Assembly (NCBI GenBank): GCA_016704275.1
Contig: JADJAK010000013.1
Location: forward strand, 1 to 23,636
Direction of reading: 5' to 3'
DNA: 23,636 nucleotides
Source of the DNA: Gemmatimonadota bacterium
Lineage (GTDB): Bacteria; Gemmatimonadota; Gemmatimonadetes; Gemmatimonadales; GWC2-71-9
How positions within the stretch are numbered: position 1 is the stretch's first letter; each line of letters starts with the position of its first letter. Below the pieces are notes generated by a model, which ran no database searches, was not told the origin of the DNA, and worked only from the letters and a program-made list of their open reading frames with translations. A program made the translations under genes and the position numbers. Positions 1 to 7,401 of this stretch are shown here, in pieces.

Positions 1-25
1 CATCCGTACGGTACGCCCATGCAAG

Positions 26-1029
26 CTAAACCGCCAAACCGCCGAGTAGGTCGCCAAGACCGCCACCGTCCGCCGGGCTCGTCACCCCCAACCCGCCCCG
101 GTTCAGCACGTGGGTATAGATCATCGTCGTCGTCACACTCCGATGCCCGAGCAGCTCCTGCACCGTCCGGATATCCGCCCCGCTCTCGAGGAGATGTGTT
201 GCAAACGAATGTCGCATTGTGTGGCAACTCGCCCGCTTCGTGATCCCGCTCCGCCGAACCGCCGCCGTCATCGCCCGCTGCATCGCCGACTCATGCCAAT
301 GATGCCGCACCCAGTGGCCACTGGCTGCGTCCCGGTAGCGCCGACTCGCCGGAAAGAGCCACTGCCACGCCAGGCTCCTCCCAGCCCCCGGGTACTTCCG
401 GTCCAGCGCCTCCGGCAACATGACCCACCCCCCATCCGCCCCCTCGACACAGTCCCCGCGGTGCAGCGCCGCCACCCGCCGAATCTGCTCCCCGATCGCC
501 CCGCGCACCGCCCTCGGCATCACCGTCACCCGATCCTTCGCCCCCTTCCCCCGCCGGATCCGGAACTCCCCACGCTCCAGGTCGAGGTCCTTCACCCGCA
601 ACGTCAGGCACTCCGTCAGCCGCATCCCGCTCCCGTACAGCACCACGCCGATCAGCCGAGCCACCCCGTCCAGCTCCGCCAATACCCGCCGCACCTCTTC
701 CTGCGTCAACACCACCGGCAACCGCTCCGGCTGCTTCGCCCTCGGCAACGCCCCCAACGCCTCCAATGGCTGGCGCAACACCTGGCCATACAGAAAGAGC
801 AACGCCGCCAACGCCTGGTTGACGCTGCTCGCCGACAACTGCCGCGCCTCGGGAGATGGCCTAGGAACGCGCGCACCTCCGCCGCCCCAAGCTCCCGGGG
901 ATGCCGCAACCGATGAAAGCGGACGTACCGAACGACCCAGGCCAGATAGACCTCCTCGGTCCGGGGCGAGAAGTGCCTCAGGCGCAAATTGGACTGCATG
1001 GCACGCAAGAGGGGCGAATTGTGCTGCAC
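26..1029 (-). CDS. intI: Integron-type tyrosine recombinase (IntI-like), one frameshift
   Basis: This is a site-specific tyrosine recombinase of the integron integrase type. The N-terminal SAM-like domain (SPRTEEVYLAWVVRYVRFH, then RHPRELGAAEVRAFLGHL) is read from a start at 1029. The rest is read in another frame from about 850 downwards (ARQLSASSVNQALAALLFLY onward). Restoring one base in the GGG run at 851-853 joins them into about 334 residues, a normal IntI length. The catalytic set is visible: Arg in GSGMRLTE, Lys in GKGAKDR, HTMRH, LLGH and Tyr in TMIYTH. The insert ALDRKYPGAGRSLAWQWLF is the extra patch that separates IntI from XerC/D. No convincing attI or attC core was seen on either side. 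The stop lies 25 bases from the window edge, so any cassette array could lie outside. The break may be a sequencing error. Confidence 0.85.
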
Positions 1030-1111
1030 AGAGAACTCCGCGATGAGAACGCGGAACCATCGCCACCTACTCGGACGGCCGTCGGCACCCAGAAATGCGA
1101 TCCGGGACCCC

Positions 1112-1196
1112 GTTCACCTTTCACTCCGTGCCTGACGGCCACAGTACGGTCTCACTGGTCACCGGTCACCGTTCACTTCTCACCTTTCACGTTTCC
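1112..1196. repeat. Heptamer tract, TCAC every 7 bases
   Basis: TCAC begins at 1114 and 1121, then at 1152, 1159, 1166, 1173, 1180 and 1187, so each block has an exact 7-base period although the other three bases of each unit drift (GGTCACC, GTTCACT, TCTCACC). It fills most of the 243-base gap between the integrase and the HPF-like gene. Nothing else was recognised in that gap apart from the ribosome binding site of the next gene. Confidence 0.75.
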
Positions 1197-1272
1197 GCGC
1201 TGTCCATCCTCCGACCGATTGCCTCGTCTCCATCCTGCACCGACATTCGATCCTCCTACCCAGGAGCACTCC

Positions 1273-1590
1273 ATGCTCGTCCAGTTCAACAGCGATCGTC
1301 ACATCACCGCCACCGCCGCCCTCACCGAACACTCCGAAAGCTCCGTCCGCGGCGCCCTCGGCGCGTTCGCAGATCAGATCACCCGCGTTGAGATTCATGT
1401 GAGCGACGAAAACGGCGCCGACAAGCGCGGCCTCAACGACAAGAGCTGCCGGATCGAGGCACGGCTCAGCGGCCGCCCGCCGATCGCCGTGCACGCCGTC
1501 GCCGACAGCGTGGCGAAGAGCGTCGATGGCGCCGCCGAGAAGTTGCGTCACGCCATCGCGAGCATCGTCGGGCGCGACAACCAGCACTGA
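1273..1590 (+). CDS. Short HPF/RaiA-family ribosome-associated protein
   Basis: This 105-residue protein resembles the short, single-domain members of the ribosome hibernation factor family (S30AE/sigma-54 modulation fold), which bind the small ribosomal subunit and help silence idle ribosomes. Family-like segments are MLVQFNSDRHI at the start, then ITRVEIHVSDENG, DKSCRIEARLSGRPP and the C-terminal AAEKLRHAIASIVGR. There is no long C-terminal dimerisation domain, so it is a short HPF/RaiA type. The ATG at 1273 was chosen over upstream in-frame starts because AGGAG sits at 1262-1266 and the family similarity starts there. The gene is followed 21 bases later by a small ORF with its own AGGAG, so the two are probably co-transcribed. 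Family assignment is good; the exact ribosomal role is inferred. Confidence 0.8.
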   Translation: MLVQFNSDRHITATAALTEHSESSVRGALGAFADQITRVEIHVSDENGADKRGLNDKSCRIEARLSGRPPIAVHAVADSVAKSVDGAAEKLRHAIASIVGRDNQH

Positions 1591-1611
1591 CCACCACCAG
1601 GAGTCCCGTCG

Positions 1612-1880
1612 ATGTCCAGACCGAAGAAGCCGCGCCGCAAGTTCAGCGATCTGCCCAGGGCGCTGCGCCGCACCGAGCCGTCCGATGATGGCACCACGAT
1701 GGCGCCGGGTATCCGGCACTCGAAGGGCAGGAGCCACTCCCCGAGGAGATCACCGGCCGCGCCTCCGGCACGCGCGATGACCTCGTCTCCCTCTTCGACA
1801 GCACCGATCGCGATCACCTCGCCGACGGCTTCCGCGGCGGCAGCGAAGACGACGATGACACCAAGGATTCCCCCACCTAG
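1612..1880 (+). CDS. Small hypothetical protein, one probable frameshift
   Basis: A strong AGGAG (1599-1603) precedes ATG 1612. The first frame gives a basic start (MSRPKKPRRKFSDLPRAL, ending near TTMAPG at about 1710). The frame that reaches the TAG at 1878-1880 gives an acidic tail (YPALEGQEPLPEEITG, then LFDSTDRDHLADGF and a run of Asp). Each half looks coding only in its own frame. A one- or two-base change near 1708-1712 would join them into a protein of about 89 residues with a basic head and acidic tail. The family is not recognised. It lies between the HPF-like gene and a secreted hydrolase and is probably part of the same transcript. The longer reading of the first frame, out to 2202, is a shadow of the hydrolase gene. 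Confidence 0.5.
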
Positions 1881-1888
1881 CTTCCAGC

Positions 1889-2872
1889 ATGCTCGCCACC
1901 ACTCCGCGCCATCTGGCAACCGCCCTCCTCCTCGTCGCTGCGCCGCTCACCGCGCAGCACTACGATCCGCTCGCGCTGCCGGCCGCGAAGCTCGCACCAC
2001 CGATCGACCTCACGATGCGCGACGCCGCGCGGCAACGCGACATCCCGATTCGCGTCTTCCTCCCGGCCACCGCCGCCGCTGCCCCCGTCGTCCTCTTCTC
2101 GCACGGACTCGGCGGCTCCCGCGAGAACGCCGCCTACCTCGGCGAACACTGGGCCGCGCGCGGCTACGTCGTCGTCGCGATGCAGCATATCGGCAGCGAT
2201 GAGTCGGTGTGGAAGGGCGTGCGCCCGGTGCAGGCCATCGCCGCGATGAAGCGGGCAGCATCCGCCGAGAACCTGATGCTCCGCCTCGCCGACGTGCCGG
2301 CCGTCATCGATCAGCTCGCGCGCTGGCAGACCACGCGCGGCCACCCACTCGCCGGGCGGCTCGACCTGACGCACGTGGGCATGTCGGGGCATTCGTTCGG
2401 CGCCGTCACCACACAGGGCGTCAGCGGCCAGTCGATGCCAGGACGCGGGACGCAGTTCACCGACGCGCGCATCGACGCGGCCTTGATCCTCTCGCCGAGC
2501 GCACCTCGTGCCGGGAGCGCCGCGCAGGCGTTCGGGAAGGTCGCGCTGCCGTGGCTGTTGATGACCGGCACGGAAGACACCTCGCCGATCGGCGACATCG
2601 ACGTGGCCGACCGACTCGCCGTCTATCCCGCCCTCCCGCCCGGATCGAAGTACGAACTCGTCCTCGATGGCGCGCAGCACTCCGCCTTCGGCGATGTACA
2701 GGGGATGCGCACCGCCAAGCGGAATCCCAACCACCACCGCGTCATCCTCGGGCTCTCGACGGCGTTCTGGGACGCGTACCTCAAGAACGACACGGCCGCC
2801 CGCGCGTGGCTCGACGGCGACGGCCCCCGCACCGTCCTCCAAGCGAAGGACAAATGGCAACACAAACCGTAG
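1889..2872 (+). CDS. Secreted α/β-hydrolase, PAF-acetylhydrolase/dienelactone hydrolase-like
   Basis: This is a 327-residue serine hydrolase with an N-terminal signal peptide (hydrophobic residues 9-22, likely cleavage after LTAQ), so it probably acts outside the cytoplasm. The α/β-hydrolase core starts near residue 50. The oxyanion segment is LFSHGLGGSREN (69-80). The nucleophile elbow GHSFG places the catalytic Ser at 169. The acid is likely Asp230 in TGTEDTSP and the base His264 in GAQHSAFGD. This pattern fits the predicted dienelactone hydrolase/platelet-activating-factor acetylhydrolase group; the substrate cannot be told. It starts 8 bases after the preceding small ORF with no clear Shine-Dalgarno site, so coupled translation is possible. 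Its TAG stop (2870-2872) overlaps the left edge of a GC-rich palindromic repeat. Confidence 0.85.
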   Translation: MLATTPRHLATALLLVAAPLTAQHYDPLALPAAKLAPPIDLTMRDAARQRDIPIRVFLPATAAAAPVVLFSHGLGGSRENAAYLGEHWAARGYVVVAMQHIGSDESVWKGVRPVQAIAAMKRAASAENLMLRLADVPAVIDQLARWQTTRGHPLAGRLDLTHVGMSGHSFGAVTTQGVSGQSMPGRGTQFTDARIDAALILSPSAPRAGSAAQAFGKVALPWLLMTGTEDTSPIGDIDVADRLAVYPALPPGSKYELVLDGAQHSAFGDVQGMRTAKRNPNHHRVILGLSTAFWDAYLKNDTAARAWLDGDGPRTVLQAKDKWQHKP

Positions 2873-2892
2873 GGCGACGCATGCGTCGCCCT
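2871..2892. repeat. GC-rich palindromic repeat, copy 1
   Basis: The core GGGCGACGCATGCGTCGCCC (2872-2891) is a perfect 20-base palindrome, extended to 22 by the flanking A and T. It overlaps the stop of the α/β-hydrolase gene. Close copies lie at 16253-16272 and 16301-16320. It can fold into a strong hairpin and may end or attenuate transcription, although no T-run follows it. Confidence 0.85.
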
Positions 2893-2903
2893 TCGTCCGC
2901 GGC

Positions 2904-3254
2904 GTGGTGTGGCTCACCATGATCACGGCATGCGCCTCACCCACCTCGGCCGACACGGTTCCCGTCGACGGAACGATCCTCCGCGGTCCGCTCCAACCAG
3001 TCTGCCAGGTCGACCAGTCATGCGACGGGCCGCTGGTCGCCGACTTCACCGTCGTCCGGAATGGCCGCACCGTGCGGAGCTTCCGCACCGACGCCAACGG
3101 ACACTTCGCCATCGCCCTCGCGCCCGGCAGCTATCAGGTCATCCCTTCGGTGGATGCGCCGATCATGGGCGCGGGTACCGTGTCGCAGCCGCTGACCGTC
3201 GTCGCGCCGGAAACGCGCGGGGTGACGTTGCAGTTCGATACTGGGATCAGATGA
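2904..3254 (+). CDS. Small secreted β-sandwich (carboxypeptidase regulatory-like) protein, probable lipoprotein
   Basis: This encodes about 116 residues from GTG 2904; ATG 2919 is an alternative. The body has the pattern of a one-domain carboxypeptidase-regulatory/prealbumin-like β-sandwich: GTILRGPLQPVC, a second Cys six residues on (likely disulfide), FRTDANGHFAIALAPGSYQV, then PLTVVAPETRGVTLQF and a DTGIR end. Small exported proteins of this layout occur in several phyla; their role is not known to me. VVWLTMITAC followed by ASPTS looks like a lipobox, but the charged start of a normal signal peptide is missing in this frame. ATG 2881, inside the palindromic repeat, reads MRRPSSAA in the next frame, and one extra base near 2902 would give a complete lipoprotein signal. 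The start is therefore uncertain. The TGA stop lies at the edge of a heptamer repeat. Confidence 0.6.
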   Translation: MVWLTMITACASPTSADTVPVDGTILRGPLQPVCQVDQSCDGPLVADFTVVRNGRTVRSFRTDANGHFAIALAPGSYQVIPSVDAPIMGAGTVSQPLTVVAPETRGVTLQFDTGIR

Positions 3255-3270
3255 GGGGTGAGGGGTGGGG
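3251..3270. repeat. Heptamer repeat, inverted orientation, left of cloverleaf element
   Basis: ATGAGGGGTGAGGGGTGGGG is the reverse complement of the CCCCTCA-type units found to the right at 3401-3444. The first TGA is the stop codon of the preceding gene. The pair flanks the cloverleaf-like element as an outer inverted repeat. Confidence 0.65.
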
Positions 3271-3277
3271 GAGCCCA

Positions 3278-3396
3278 TGTCATCCTGAGCGTAGCGGCGG
3301 CGTAGCCGACGCGAAGTCGAAGGACCCCTGTCCGGCGCGAAGTGATCGAGGTCCTTCGACTGCGCACCCCTTCGGGGTGCTCCGCTCAGGATGACA
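3278..3396. repeat. Cloverleaf-like repeat element with 14-base terminal inverted repeats, complete copy
   Basis: This 119-base element starts TGTCATCCTGAGCG (3278-3291) and ends with its exact reverse complement (3383-3396). Inside, GTCGAAGGACC (3316-3326) pairs perfectly with 3350-3360. Between the two stems lie side hairpins: a small CGGC/GCCG hairpin near 3297-3307 and GCACCCC-TTC-GGGGTGC at 3364-3380. The fold is therefore a closing stem, two side arms and an inner stem. It encodes nothing and resembles REP- or MITE-like elements. A truncated relative lies at 7797-7878. Confidence 0.8.
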
Positions 3397-3400
3397 ACCC

Positions 3401-3444
3401 CCCTCACCCCTCACCCCTCACCTTCCACACCGTTCACCGTTCAC
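3401..3444. repeat. Heptamer tract, TCAC every 7 bases
   Basis: TCAC starts at 3404, 3411 and 3418 (CCCCTCA units), then at 3434 and 3441 (GTTCACC units). It directly follows the right end of the cloverleaf-like element. The remaining bases up to 3518 show no clear promoter. Confidence 0.75.
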
Positions 3445-3518
3445 CCATCCACCACCCTACCCTCAAACGTCCCGTCCAACGATCTTCCGCGCACCTTTTT
3501 CCTCCGAGTTTCGCAGTC

Positions 3519-4661
3519 ATGGATTTCAGTCTGACCCCCGAGCAGGAACAGATCAAGCAGATGGTCCGCGACTTCGCGGCCACCGAGATCCTCCCGCACG
3601 TGATGGAATGGGATGAGGCGCAGCACTTCCCGCTCCCCACCGTGAAGGCCCTTGGCGACCTCGGTCTCCTCGGCGCCGTCTTCCCGGAGCAGTACGGTGG
3701 TGCGGCCCTCTCCTATATCGACTACGTCAACATCCTCGAAGAGCTGGCCGCCGTCGAATCAGGCATCGCCCTGATCGTCGCCGCGCACAATTCGCTCGGC
3801 ATCGGCCACATCAACGTCGCCGGGTCGGAAGAGTTGAAGCAGCGCTACCTGCCGAAGCTCACCACCGGCGAGTGGATCGGCTGCTGGGCACTGACCGAGC
3901 CGGGCTCCGGCTCCGACGCGTCGGGGATGCACACGGTCGCCGTGCGCGATGGCGATGACTGGATCCTCAACGGGACCAAGAACTTCATCACCAACGCCAC
4001 GCACGCGCAGCTCGCCACGGTGCTCGCCGTGACGGACCGCAACGACCAGAAGCACGGCATCACCGCCTTCGCGATCGAGATGAGCACGCCCGGCATCCGC
4101 GCCGGCAAGAAGGAGAACAAGCTCGGCATGCGGATCTCCGACACCGCCGAGCTGATCCTCGAGAACTGCCGCGTCCCGAACGCCAACGTGATCGGCCAGG
4201 TAGGCTACGGCTTCAAGGACGCGATGAAGACGCTCGACGGTGGCCGCATCTCGATCGCCGCGATCGCCCTCGGCATCGCGCGCGGCGCCTACGACGCGGC
4301 CCGCAAGTACGCCTCGGAGCGCACCGCCTTCGGCCAGCCGATCGCCGGCTTCCAGGCGATCCAGTTCATGCTCGCCGACATGGCGACCGAGATCGAGGCC
4401 GCGCGCCTCCTCTGCTACAAGGCCGCCACGATGAAGGACGCCGGCGAGCGCGTCACCACCGCCTCGGCGATGGCGAAGTTGTACGCCTCGGAAGTCGCGG
4501 TGCGAGCCACCGAGAAGACGGTGCAGATCTTCGGCGGCTACGGCTTCATCAAGGAGTTCCCGGCCGAGAAGTTCTATCGCGACGTCAAGCTGACGACGAT
4601 CGGCGAGGGCACCTCCGAGATTCAGCGCATGGTGATCGCCCGCGCCATCCTGGCGATGTAA
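3519..4661 (+). CDS. Acyl-CoA dehydrogenase, short-chain (butyryl-CoA dehydrogenase) type
   Basis: This is a 380-residue FAD enzyme that makes the first double bond in acyl-CoA β-oxidation or branched-chain amino acid breakdown. The length is usual for the family. It begins MDFSLTPEQEQIKQMVRDFA, carries the flavin/substrate signature ALTEPGSGSDASG (about 124-136), and has the C-terminal signature FGGYGFIKEFPAEKFYRD followed by IGEGTSEIQR, where Glu363 is at the position of the catalytic base of short-chain members. The in-frame ORF opens at 3342 inside repeat sequence; ATG 3519 is where family similarity starts. No clear Shine-Dalgarno site was seen. The stop is 6 bases before the DCC-protein start, so the two are very likely co-transcribed. 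The chain-length preference is inferred. Confidence 0.93.
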   Translation: MDFSLTPEQEQIKQMVRDFAATEILPHVMEWDEAQHFPLPTVKALGDLGLLGAVFPEQYGGAALSYIDYVNILEELAAVESGIALIVAAHNSLGIGHINVAGSEELKQRYLPKLTTGEWIGCWALTEPGSGSDASGMHTVAVRDGDDWILNGTKNFITNATHAQLATVLAVTDRNDQKHGITAFAIEMSTPGIRAGKKENKLGMRISDTAELILENCRVPNANVIGQVGYGFKDAMKTLDGGRISIAAIALGIARGAYDAARKYASERTAFGQPIAGFQAIQFMLADMATEIEAARLLCYKAATMKDAGERVTTASAMAKLYASEVAVRATEKTVQIFGGYGFIKEFPAEKFYRDVKLTTIGEGTSEIQRMVIARAILAM

Positions 4662-4667
4662 CGCACC

Positions 4668-5096
4668 ATGGACGGCGGACCGGTGCTGTTGTACGACGGC
4701 CAATGCGGCTTGTGCAACGGCACCGTCCAGTGGATCCTCCGGCGTGACCCGCACGGCTCGCTCCGCTTCGCGCCCCTCGAGGGGTCGCTGGGCGGAGCGC
4801 TTCGCGTCCGGCATCCCGACGCCACCGCCGATTCGCTGCTCTGGTTCGAGCCCGCCACCGCCACCACCCCAGAACGGCTGCTCATCCGCTCCGACGCCGC
4901 GCTCCGCCTGGCGCGCTACCTCGGCGGTGGCTGGCGACTCGCCGCGCTCCTCGCGATCATTCCCCGTCCGCTGCGCGATGCCGGCTATGCCGTGATCGCG
5001 ACGCTCCGTCACCGCCTGGCCGGTGGCGCCGACCGCTGCCTGCCCCCGACTCCGGCCCAACGGGCCCGCTTCCTCCTGGATGGTGCCGATGCGTGA
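4668..5096 (+). CDS. DCC-family (DUF393) thiol-disulfide oxidoreductase-like protein
   Basis: This 142-residue protein belongs to the DCC (DUF393) group of predicted thiol-disulfide oxidoreductases. The N-terminal motif YDGQCGLCNGTVQWILRRD carries the CxxC pair at Cys13 and Cys16; Gln replaces the acidic residue more common before the first Cys. LRFAPLEG follows, and the C-terminal part (WRLAALLAIIPRPLRDAGYAVIA) matches the usual end region. No signal peptide is seen. The gene is packed between the acyl-CoA dehydrogenase (6 bases upstream) and the GH20 gene (8-base overlap), so it is translated as part of that operon. Its partner protein is unknown. Confidence 0.85.
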   Translation: MDGGPVLLYDGQCGLCNGTVQWILRRDPHGSLRFAPLEGSLGGALRVRHPDATADSLLWFEPATATTPERLLIRSDAALRLARYLGGGWRLAALLAIIPRPLRDAGYAVIATLRHRLAGGADRCLPPTPAQRARFLLDGADA

Positions 5097-7293
5097 CGCC
5101 ACTGCCGTACTCCTTCTCGCCACGGTGACGGCGCTTCCGCTTTCGGCCCAGCATCCGGCCACGCGGATCATTCCGAAGATCGAACAGGTCACACCACGGG
5201 CGGGATCGTGGCGCGTCGGCGACACGCTGGTCATCGTCGCCACCGATTCGCTGTCGCGCACGGAGGCGCAGCGCTTCGCGGCCGCACAACTTCGTGATGC
5301 CAAGCGCGTGGTGCGCGTCGTCGCCAGCACCCAGCCCTCGGCACTCCGCCTCGCGATTCAGGGCGGTGTGGCCACGGACGAATCGTACGCCCTGTATGTC
5401 GACAGCATCGGCGGGTTGATCACGGCGCCGAGCGTGCAGGGCATCCGGTACGGACTGCAGACGCTGCGGCAACTGCTGCCCGCGCAAGGCGGTGGGCGCA
5501 TCGAGGGCGTCGAACTCCACGATGCCCCACGCTACCCGTGGCGCGGCGCGATGCTCGATGTGGGGCGCCACACCTTTCCCGTCGCCGACATTCTCCGCTG
5601 GATCGACCTGCTCGAGCGCTACAAGCTGAATGTCTTCCACTGGCACCTCACCGAGGACCAGGGATGGCGGATCGCGATCGACAAGTATCCCAAGCTGACC
5701 AGCATCGGGGCGTTCCGCACCGAGGCCGACAGCAGTCGCTACGGCGGCTTCTTCACCAAGGCGGACGTCCGTCAGGTCGTGGCGTACGCGGCGGCGCGTG
5801 GCATCACCGTGGTGCCGGAGATCGAGATGCCGGGCCACGCACGGGCGGCGATCGCCGCCTATCCCGAACTGAGCTGCACCGGGGCGCCGTTGCCGGTGCC
5901 GACGACGTGGGGCGTCTTCGGCGATGTCCTCTGTCCGACCGTCACCACCTTCCGCTTCCTGGAGGGGGTGCTGACCGAGGTGCTCGAGCTCTTCCCGTCC
6001 CACTACATCCACATTGGTGGTGACGAAGTGCCGAAGGATCGCTGGAAGGCATGCACCGAATGCCAGGCGATCATGCGCCGTGAGGGGCTCAAGAATGAGC
6101 ACGAGTTGCAGCGCTGGTTCATCGCGCTGATCGGCAGCTGGCTCTCGGAGCGCGGTCGGTCGCTCACCGGATGGGACGAGATCCTCGACGGTGGGCTGCC
6201 CAAGGGCGCCACCGTGCAGGCGTGGCAGGGGAGTGACCGCATCGCCGCGGGGCTTGCCGCGGGCGCCGACGTGATCGCCTCGCCCTCGGAGTGGGTCTAT
6301 CTCAATCGTCCAGCCAACGAACTGCCGCTCGCGCGCGTGCTGCAGTTCGACCCCTCCGCCAAACTGGGCACCGTGCCGGGGCCAGGGAAGTTGCTCGGCG
6401 GCGAGGCACCACTCTGGACCGAGCATGTGACCTCGCCGGCGAATGTGGAACTGATGTGGCTGCCACGGTTGCTCGGATTCGCCGAGACGATGTGGCGCGG
6501 GCCGGCGGAGATCGCGGAATTTCAGGCGCGGCTGGATGGCGGAGAACTCGCCCGTCTCGCCCGTGCCGGCTACGCCATCGGCCCGGCCGACGAGGACCTG
6601 CTTCGGATCACCTTCGACTGGGACAGTGCGGCGGGTGGACTGCGCGTGCGCACCAAGTCCGTCCCGGGCGTGACGCTCGCGATGCGGCGCGCCGACAGCG
6701 AGACATTCGCGGATGTGGCCGACGGCGCCCTCTTCAAGGGGCGCGGCGAGTGGATCATCGAGGGGCGCTACGACGGGCGGATGGTGCGAGAGGCACGCCG
6801 CGTGACGATGGTCTCCCACCTGGCGGTCGGCAAGCCGGTGCAAATCGCCCGACCTGCCGACCCCAAGTACCCGGGGACTGGCAACTTTACGCTCACCGAC
6901 GGCGTGCAGGGGACGAGCTTCGCTGACGGCTTCTGGAACGGCTGGTTGGGGATGGACGTCGATGCCACCATCGACCTCGGCGTCGCCATGCCGGTCAAGT
7001 CGGTCGTGGTCTCCATGCTCGAGGAGGTCCGGTCGTGGATCCTCCTGCCGAAGGAAATCCGCGTCTCGGTCTCGGAAGATGGTGTCCGGTGGGAAGATGG
7101 CGGTGTGCGGTCGGTGCAACAGGAGGTCACCCCGGATGGGCGGTCGCGGCCGCGCATCACCCTTGGGCTGCCGGCGGCGACGCGCGCACGCTACATCCGG
7201 GTCGTCGCAATCAATGGCGGCCGACTCCCCCGTTGGCATAGCGGCGCAGGCGAAACATCATGGGTCTTTCTCGACGAAATCGAGGTCCACTGA
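5089..7293 (+). CDS. Secreted GH20 β-N-acetylhexosaminidase with C-terminal discoidin-like domain
   Basis: This is a 734-residue exo-enzyme expected to release terminal β-GlcNAc or β-GalNAc from glycans. The start at 5089 gives a clean signal peptide (AVLLLATVTALPLSAQ) and overlaps the upstream stop by 8 bases. Residues about 25-145 form the GH20b-type N-domain and the TIM barrel follows (PRYPWRGAMLDVGRH; HWHLTEDQG at 184-192; PEIEMPGHARA). The catalytic Asp-Glu pair of the substrate-assisted mechanism is Asp312-Glu313 in IGGDEVPKDRW. After about residue 590 there is an F5/8 C (discoidin)-like β-sandwich with DGVQGTSFADG, IDLG and ARYIRVVAINGG, probably for carbohydrate binding. It is distinct from the second GH20 gene at 12068, which has a different C-terminus. 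The location is probably periplasm or outside. Confidence 0.92.
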   Translation: MRDATAVLLLATVTALPLSAQHPATRIIPKIEQVTPRAGSWRVGDTLVIVATDSLSRTEAQRFAAAQLRDAKRVVRVVASTQPSALRLAIQGGVATDESYALYVDSIGGLITAPSVQGIRYGLQTLRQLLPAQGGGRIEGVELHDAPRYPWRGAMLDVGRHTFPVADILRWIDLLERYKLNVFHWHLTEDQGWRIAIDKYPKLTSIGAFRTEADSSRYGGFFTKADVRQVVAYAAARGITVVPEIEMPGHARAAIAAYPELSCTGAPLPVPTTWGVFGDVLCPTVTTFRFLEGVLTEVLELFPSHYIHIGGDEVPKDRWKACTECQAIMRREGLKNEHELQRWFIALIGSWLSERGRSLTGWDEILDGGLPKGATVQAWQGSDRIAAGLAAGADVIASPSEWVYLNRPANELPLARVLQFDPSAKLGTVPGPGKLLGGEAPLWTEHVTSPANVELMWLPRLLGFAETMWRGPAEIAEFQARLDGGELARLARAGYAIGPADEDLLRITFDWDSAAGGLRVRTKSVPGVTLAMRRADSETFADVADGALFKGRGEWIIEGRYDGRMVREARRVTMVSHLAVGKPVQIARPADPKYPGTGNFTLTDGVQGTSFADGFWNGWLGMDVDATIDLGVAMPVKSVVVSMLEEVRSWILLPKEIRVSVSEDGVRWEDGGVRSVQQEVTPDGRSRPRITLGLPAATRARYIRVVAINGGRLPRWHSGAGETSWVFLDEIEVH

Positions 7294-7401
7294 CCCGCGC
7301 CCTACAGGCACGCTCCTTGAAGACGATACTGGCTTATTCGCTGCCGCTCCGACGGGAGGCTCCTCGGCAGCTCCAGCAACATCCTCCTGGAGATCCTCAT
7401 C

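Noticed and set aside
840..860. Programmed frameshifting in the integrase
   Set aside because: No slippery heptamer or downstream structure was evident, and other breaks at window ends point to sequence error.
1030..1272. Search for attI or attC sites near the integrase
   Set aside because: No GTTRRRY/RYYYAAC core pair with the expected folding was found by eye; the visible repeats are the TCAC heptamers.
3278..3396. Cloverleaf-like fold as a tRNA gene
   Set aside because: It lacks the T-arm and D-arm consensus bases and an acceptor stem of tRNA size; terminal inverted repeats fit a mobile repeat.
3759..5330. Long minus-strand ORF opposite the acyl-CoA dehydrogenase, DCC and GH20 genes
   Set aside because: It has no recognisable family and biased low-complexity composition, and it crosses three real genes; a high-GC shadow.
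4957..7239. 760-residue minus-strand ORF opposite the first GH20
   Set aside because: Rich in Arg, His, Asp and Gly repeats typical of antisense frames in high-GC DNA; the plus strand has a full GH20.
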